Source of the DNA: Myxococcales bacterium
GTDB lineage: Bacteria > Myxococcota_A > UBA9160 > SMWR01
Direction of reading: 5' to 3'
Assembly: GCA_022571825.1 (NCBI GenBank)
Contig: JACZXC010000011.1
Location: 1-17,957, forward strand
Length of the DNA stretch: 17,957 nt
Part shown: positions 14,344-17,957 of the stretch, in pieces
How the letters are laid out: each line of letters begins with the position of its first letter
Numbering within the stretch: position 1 is the stretch's first letter
The notes under the pieces: generated by a model
Told to the model about the DNA's origin: nothing
The model's input: only the letters and a program-made list of their open reading frames with translations
The model's database searches: none
Position numbers and translations under genes: made by a program

Positions 14344-15335
14344 CCCAGCGGGTCCACTCGGTTCAGATTCGATCCCGAGTCGAGATCGCCGGCATCCTCG
14401 AGGCCCGGCGCCGGGTGCAGCTCTTTGCTGAGACCCGTGGCCCGGTGATTGAGGTGGGTGCGGAACAGCTCGACCGGGTCAAGGCGGGCGCGCTGCTGGT
14501 GAAGATCGATCCCCTGTCGGCGGAAGTGTCGGTCGAGCGCGCCGAGGCAGCGGTTGCGCGCCACACCAGCGAGCTCGAACTGGCGCGCTCGAATCTGGAG
14601 CGGCGACGGTCGTTGGAGCAACACAGCGCCGCCAGCGTCTCTGACCTCGACGACGCGATCAACGGGGAAAAAGTCGCTGCGGCCGACCTTCGCGAGGGTC
14701 GCGCCGCGTTGAAGCTCGCCCGGGACGATCTAGCCAAAAAGACGATCCGCGCCCTCTTCGACGGCGTGCTGCGAACTTTTCGGGTGGAGGTGGGCGAGTA
14801 CGTTCGTGAGGGTCAGCAGATCGGGGAGCTGCTGGATCTCTCGACCGCCCGCGCCACCATCGGGCTCTCGGATCGCGAGATTGTGGCTGTGCACGCCGGC
14901 GACCCGGCGACGGTACGGGTCGAGGCCTACTCCGGGGAGACGTTTACCGGGTCGATCCTTCGGGTCGGGGCGGCATCGGATCCGGTGAGTAAGAAGTTCC
15001 CGGTCGAGATCGAACTCCCCAACGCCGACGGCCGTCTGCTCCCTGGGATGGTCGCCGTCGTGATCCTCGAGATCGGATCGGGCGCAGCGCGCACGGTGAT
15101 CCCCCGGGACGCGACGGTGGACCAGTTCGGCCTGCGCTTCGTCTACGTGGTGGAAGACGATGGAAACGACCTGGTGGCGGTTCGCCGCCGAGTGGTCGTA
15201 CGCCTCTTGCCATTTCGCCCGGGTGAGTTCGAGGTGATCTCCGGGCTGGCCGAGGGCGACGAGATCGTCGTTTCCGGCGCGCGTCAGCTCGGCGATCGAA
15301 CTCGCGTGCGCCGCAACGGGTCGAGTCCGCCGTGA
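14340..15335 (+). CDS. RND efflux periplasmic adaptor (MFP), second system, lacking its own signal
   Basis: The 331-residue ORF starting at GTG 14340 is the body of an adaptor. It has the first beta segment (RSRVEIAGILEARRRV), the lipoyl half (AETRGPVIEVGAEQLDRVKAGALLVKID), an alpha-hairpin (about residues 60-125), the second lipoyl half (FDGVLRTFRVEVGEYVREGQQIGELLD), a beta-barrel (LSDREIVAVHAGDPATVRVE) and a membrane-proximal part ending EGDEIVVSGARQLGDRTRV. It has no signal or anchor of its own; these lie in the preceding frame, so on its own it would stay in the cytoplasm. No ribosome site precedes the GTG. The stop overlaps the permease start as GTGA. It belongs to the MexH/AcrA-type adaptors that pair with RND permeases. 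Confidence 0.85.
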   Translation: MTQRVHSVQIRSRVEIAGILEARRRVQLFAETRGPVIEVGAEQLDRVKAGALLVKIDPLSAEVSVERAEAAVARHTSELELARSNLERRRSLEQHSAASVSDLDDAINGEKVAAADLREGRAALKLARDDLAKKTIRALFDGVLRTFRVEVGEYVREGQQIGELLDLSTARATIGLSDREIVAVHAGDPATVRVEAYSGETFTGSILRVGAASDPVSKKFPVEIELPNADGRLLPGMVAVVILEIGSGAARTVIPRDATVDQFGLRFVYVVEDDGNDLVAVRRRVVVRLLPFRPGEFEVISGLAEGDEIVVSGARQLGDRTRVRRNGSSPP

Positions 15336-17957
15336 GCCTTCCGGCTTTCTCGGTTCGACAGATCGTCCTGGTCAACATCGTCTTCGTCCTCTTGATGCTG
15401 GCCGGCGTGCAGTCCATGCGGCGCATTCCCGTCGACCTGTTTCCCGACATCTCGTTCAACACCGCCTCCATCACCACGTTCTGGGCGGGTGCGTCTCCAG
15501 AGGAGGTGGAGCGGCTTCTCACCCAGAAGCTCGAGAACGAGATCGAAGGCATATCGGGCATCAAGGAGATGACCAGTTTCTCGAGCCAGGGCCTGTCGGA
15601 GATCGAGGTCGAGTGGGATGAAGCCCTCACCGACACGGAACATGGGGCTGCCTTGAATGACCTCTACGCGGCACTGGACCGGGCCGACGATCTCCCCGAG
15701 GACGCAGAGACGCCGGTGGTTCGAGAGCTCTCCGTTTCCGAGGTCTACAACGTGTGCATCGTCTCCGTGACCGACGTCGGAGAGGTGGGGGAGTTCACGA
15801 TTCGCGAGGTCGCGCGGGACCTTCGCGACCGCCTGGAACAGATCCCGGGCCTGCGGAGGGCCGAGATGCGAGGCGCCCGAAATCGCGAGATCCGGGTGTC
15901 GGTCGACAAGAACCGAGCGCTGCAATATGACGTGACCCTCACCGAGATCAATTCCATCATCGGGCGCAACAATCAGAACTTCGCCGGCGGCTCATACAGC
16001 GATCCGCGGCAGGGGGAAGTGACGGTCCGCGGTCTCGGGCAATTCGCGACCCCTGAAGACCTGGCCCGAACCGTACTCAAGAAGAACGCCGACGGCAGCC
16101 ACGTGCTACTGACCGACGTGGCCCAGGTCACCTCCGGCTTTGCCAAGCGACGGATGATCGGGCGCCAGGATGGGTTTCCATCCATCAGCCTCGGGATTTC
16201 CAAGCAAGCGAATGTCGATCTGGTCGATCTGGTCGGACGGGTGCGCTCGCACCTGGAGGAATATTCGGCGGTGGTGCCCGAGGGAGTCGAGGTCGCCATT
16301 TCCTGGAATAGCGCCGATTACGTGACCGTTCGCCTGGGCATCATGAGGTCGAACCTGCTCCTGGGCGTTCTGTTCGTGGTTCTGATCCTGTGGGTCACGT
16401 TGGGCTTTCGCAACGCAATGCTCGCGATCGTGGGGGTTCCCTTCTCGTTTCTCACCGCGTTGATCCTGTTCCCCTGGTTCGGCCTCACGATCAATCTGTT
16501 GTCACTGGTCGGATTCATCATGGTCTCGGGAATGCTCGTCGACGACGCGATCATCATCCTCGAGAACATCTATCGCCACATCGAAGCCGGAGAGCCGGTG
16601 CAGGAGGCGGTGGTCAAAGGCGCCGAGGAGGTCATGTGGCCCGTGACCGCCGCCGTCGCGACGACGGTGGCCGCATTCATTCCGATGCTCACGGTTTCCG
16701 GTACCAGTGGTCAGTTCATGGAGATTCTCCCCAAGACGGTGATCGTGTGCCTCTTTGGATCGTTGCTGGAGGCCCTGATCATCCTTCCCGCCCACTACAT
16801 CGACTTCGGGAGCCGCGCCACGGCGGCCGATTCGTGGGCGGCGTCGGCCCGACGTGGGAAGCTGTTGCGACTCGGATTTTCCCTTCGAACGAGAGTGGAT
16901 GCGGGGCTCGATCGTCTCCGGACAGCCTATCTCCGGGGGCAGCGCGCCCTTCTCGAACAGCGCCACCCGTTCCTGTTCGCGAGCGTCGCCGCCTTGTTTT
17001 TCGCGATCGGTCTGGCTCGTCACGTGCCCGTCGACCTGTTTCCGGGCGACTTCAACCAGCTGATGGTCAGCATCGAGGTTCCCACCGACTACGGAATCGA
17101 AGCGACCGACCGGGTCATGCTGGGGATCGAGCGCGAACTCGAGTCGATTCGCGATGATCTCACGGGCATCTCGACGACCGTCGGGATGGGGATGGAGGCC
17201 GACAACCGTCCCGTCTCCGGCGTCAACCGCGCGATGCTCTTCATCTCCTTCCCGAGCAGTACGCTGAACGCGGCAAATCCATACCGGGTTCGCGACCTGG
17301 TCTGGGAGCGGGTGGAGTCCTACCGCTCGGCTCATCCCGGGCAGATCGTGAGCTTCCGGGTCGAGCCGCCGCGCAATGGCCCACCCATTGGCAAGCCAGT
17401 GGCCATTCGCATCCAGGCTTACGACTACGCACAGGCCAAGGAAATCGCCCGGGAGATCAAGGCGGCCCTCGCGACCCTGCCCGGTGTTTTCAACATCGAA
17501 GACAACGTGCCAGTCGGACCTCGCGAGTTGCGCGTGAGTCTCGATGAGTACCGCGCGTCGATCCAGGGGCTGACCTTCGATGATGTCGGATTCACGCTGC
17601 TCGCGGCCAACGACGGAGTGGTCTCGTCGACCTTCCGGGACCCGGGTTCGGACGAGGACATCGATATCCGGGTTCTACTTCGCGAGGACCAGCGCCGCAG
17701 CATCGGGGATCTGCTCGATGTTCGCGTCCGGACTCCTGCGGGCCATCAGATCGAGCTCCGGGATGTGGCCCGCATCGAGTTCGAGCGTGGCTACGAACGG
17801 CTGTACCACGCCGGGGCCCGGCGAACCGTGGTGGTCTACGCCGACGTCGACCGCGAGCAGGCGACGTCGATCTCGGTGAACGAGGAAATGAAGGTCCGCT
17901 TCGCAGACGTTCCCCTCCGCTATCCGGGTGTAAATCTGATCTTTGGCGGCGAGTACC
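15332..17957 (+). CDS. RND efflux permease, second system (3' partial)
   Basis: The frame is open from GTG 15332 to the window end, giving 875 residues of a family that is usually 1020-1060 long, so about 160-180 residues (the last helices) are missing. It shows the first helix (about 9-27, QIVLVNIVFVLLMLAGV), the RIPVDLFPDIS and SPEEVERLLTQKLENEI start of the first porter loop, helices 2-6 from about 340 to 490 and helix 7 near 545 followed by the HVPVDLFPGDFNQ repeat of the second loop. The proton-relay pair is Asp404-Asp405 in VSGMLVDDAIIILENIYRH. The Lys and Arg partners would lie beyond the edge. It overlaps the adaptor stop by GTGA. It differs clearly from the first permease, so this is not a recent duplication. 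Confidence 0.93.
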   Translation, partial: MSLPAFSVRQIVLVNIVFVLLMLAGVQSMRRIPVDLFPDISFNTASITTFWAGASPEEVERLLTQKLENEIEGISGIKEMTSFSSQGLSEIEVEWDEALTDTEHGAALNDLYAALDRADDLPEDAETPVVRELSVSEVYNVCIVSVTDVGEVGEFTIREVARDLRDRLEQIPGLRRAEMRGARNREIRVSVDKNRALQYDVTLTEINSIIGRNNQNFAGGSYSDPRQGEVTVRGLGQFATPEDLARTVLKKNADGSHVLLTDVAQVTSGFAKRRMIGRQDGFPSISLGISKQANVDLVDLVGRVRSHLEEYSAVVPEGVEVAISWNSADYVTVRLGIMRSNLLLGVLFVVLILWVTLGFRNAMLAIVGVPFSFLTALILFPWFGLTINLLSLVGFIMVSGMLVDDAIIILENIYRHIEAGEPVQEAVVKGAEEVMWPVTAAVATTVAAFIPMLTVSGTSGQFMEILPKTVIVCLFGSLLEALIILPAHYIDFGSRATAADSWAASARRGKLLRLGFSLRTRVDAGLDRLRTAYLRGQRALLEQRHPFLFASVAALFFAIGLARHVPVDLFPGDFNQLMVSIEVPTDYGIEATDRVMLGIERELESIRDDLTGISTTVGMGMEADNRPVSGVNRAMLFISFPSSTLNAANPYRVRDLVWERVESYRSAHPGQIVSFRVEPPRNGPPIGKPVAIRIQAYDYAQAKEIAREIKAALATLPGVFNIEDNVPVGPRELRVSLDEYRASIQGLTFDDVGFTLLAANDGVVSSTFRDPGSDEDIDIRVLLREDQRRSIGDLLDVRVRTPAGHQIELRDVARIEFERGYERLYHAGARRTVVVYADVDREQATSISVNEEMKVRFADVPLRYPGVNLIFGGEY

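Noticed and set aside
14330..14345. Programmed -1 frameshift in the adaptor
   Set aside because: No slippery heptamer of the X-XXY-YYZ kind is present at the junction, and I saw no clear stimulatory hairpin just after it.

Overview
The window is GC-rich (roughly two thirds G+C by eye), densely packed and gene-complete apart from a 5'-truncated gene at the left edge and a 3'-truncated gene at the right edge. The content (COQ4-type quinone protein, phytanoyl-CoA-dioxygenase-like oxygenase, membrane acyl desaturase, RND pumps, RpoD-like sigma factor) fits a Gram-negative, aerobic, ubiquinone-using bacterium. The mix resembles uncultured high-GC 'deltaproteobacterial' lineages (Myxococcota, Desulfobacterota_B/Binatia), but nothing here fixes the taxon. 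I saw no rRNA, tRNA, CRISPR array or insertion sequence.

Layout. (1) 1-621: end of a COQ4 gene, convergent with a PP2C-type phosphatase (669-1535, minus). (2) 1601-3833: a plus-strand operon made of a 27-codon leader ORF, a membrane-anchored SurA/parvulin-like protein and a HupE/UreJ-type membrane protein, all joined by 4-nt GTGA overlaps. It runs into an acyl desaturase (3830-4744, minus) whose stop codon shares a CTAG with the HupE stop. (3) 4880-5668: a PhyH-family Fe(II)/2-oxoglutarate oxygenase, divergent from the desaturase and convergent with thrH (5772-6380, minus). (4) 6540-11637: an operon of RND adaptor, RND permease and undecaprenyl-diphosphatase (uppP), each junction a 4-nt TTGA overlap. 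(5) 11650-13014, minus: an RpoD-like alternative sigma factor, with a ~460-bp upstream region of lower GC that contains a strong hairpin. (6) 13472-17957: a second RND system. A TetR-family repressor lies directly behind a 26-bp near-perfect palindrome, followed by an adaptor whose signal-anchor and body are in different frames, and a permease cut by the window end.

Working picture: this is mainly envelope biology. Two RND efflux systems are present. One is wired to lipid-carrier recycling through uppP. The other is probably autoregulated by its TetR repressor. Around them sit lipid-modifying enzymes (desaturase, possibly the PhyH oxygenase), a periplasmic folding factor paired with a HupE-like transporter, and a sigma factor. 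Neither pump has an outer-membrane TolC-type gene nearby. The most notable points are the frame break in the second adaptor, the RND-uppP coupling, two short leader ORFs placed exactly at starts of regulated genes, and the repeated use of GTGA/TTGA stop-start overlaps.
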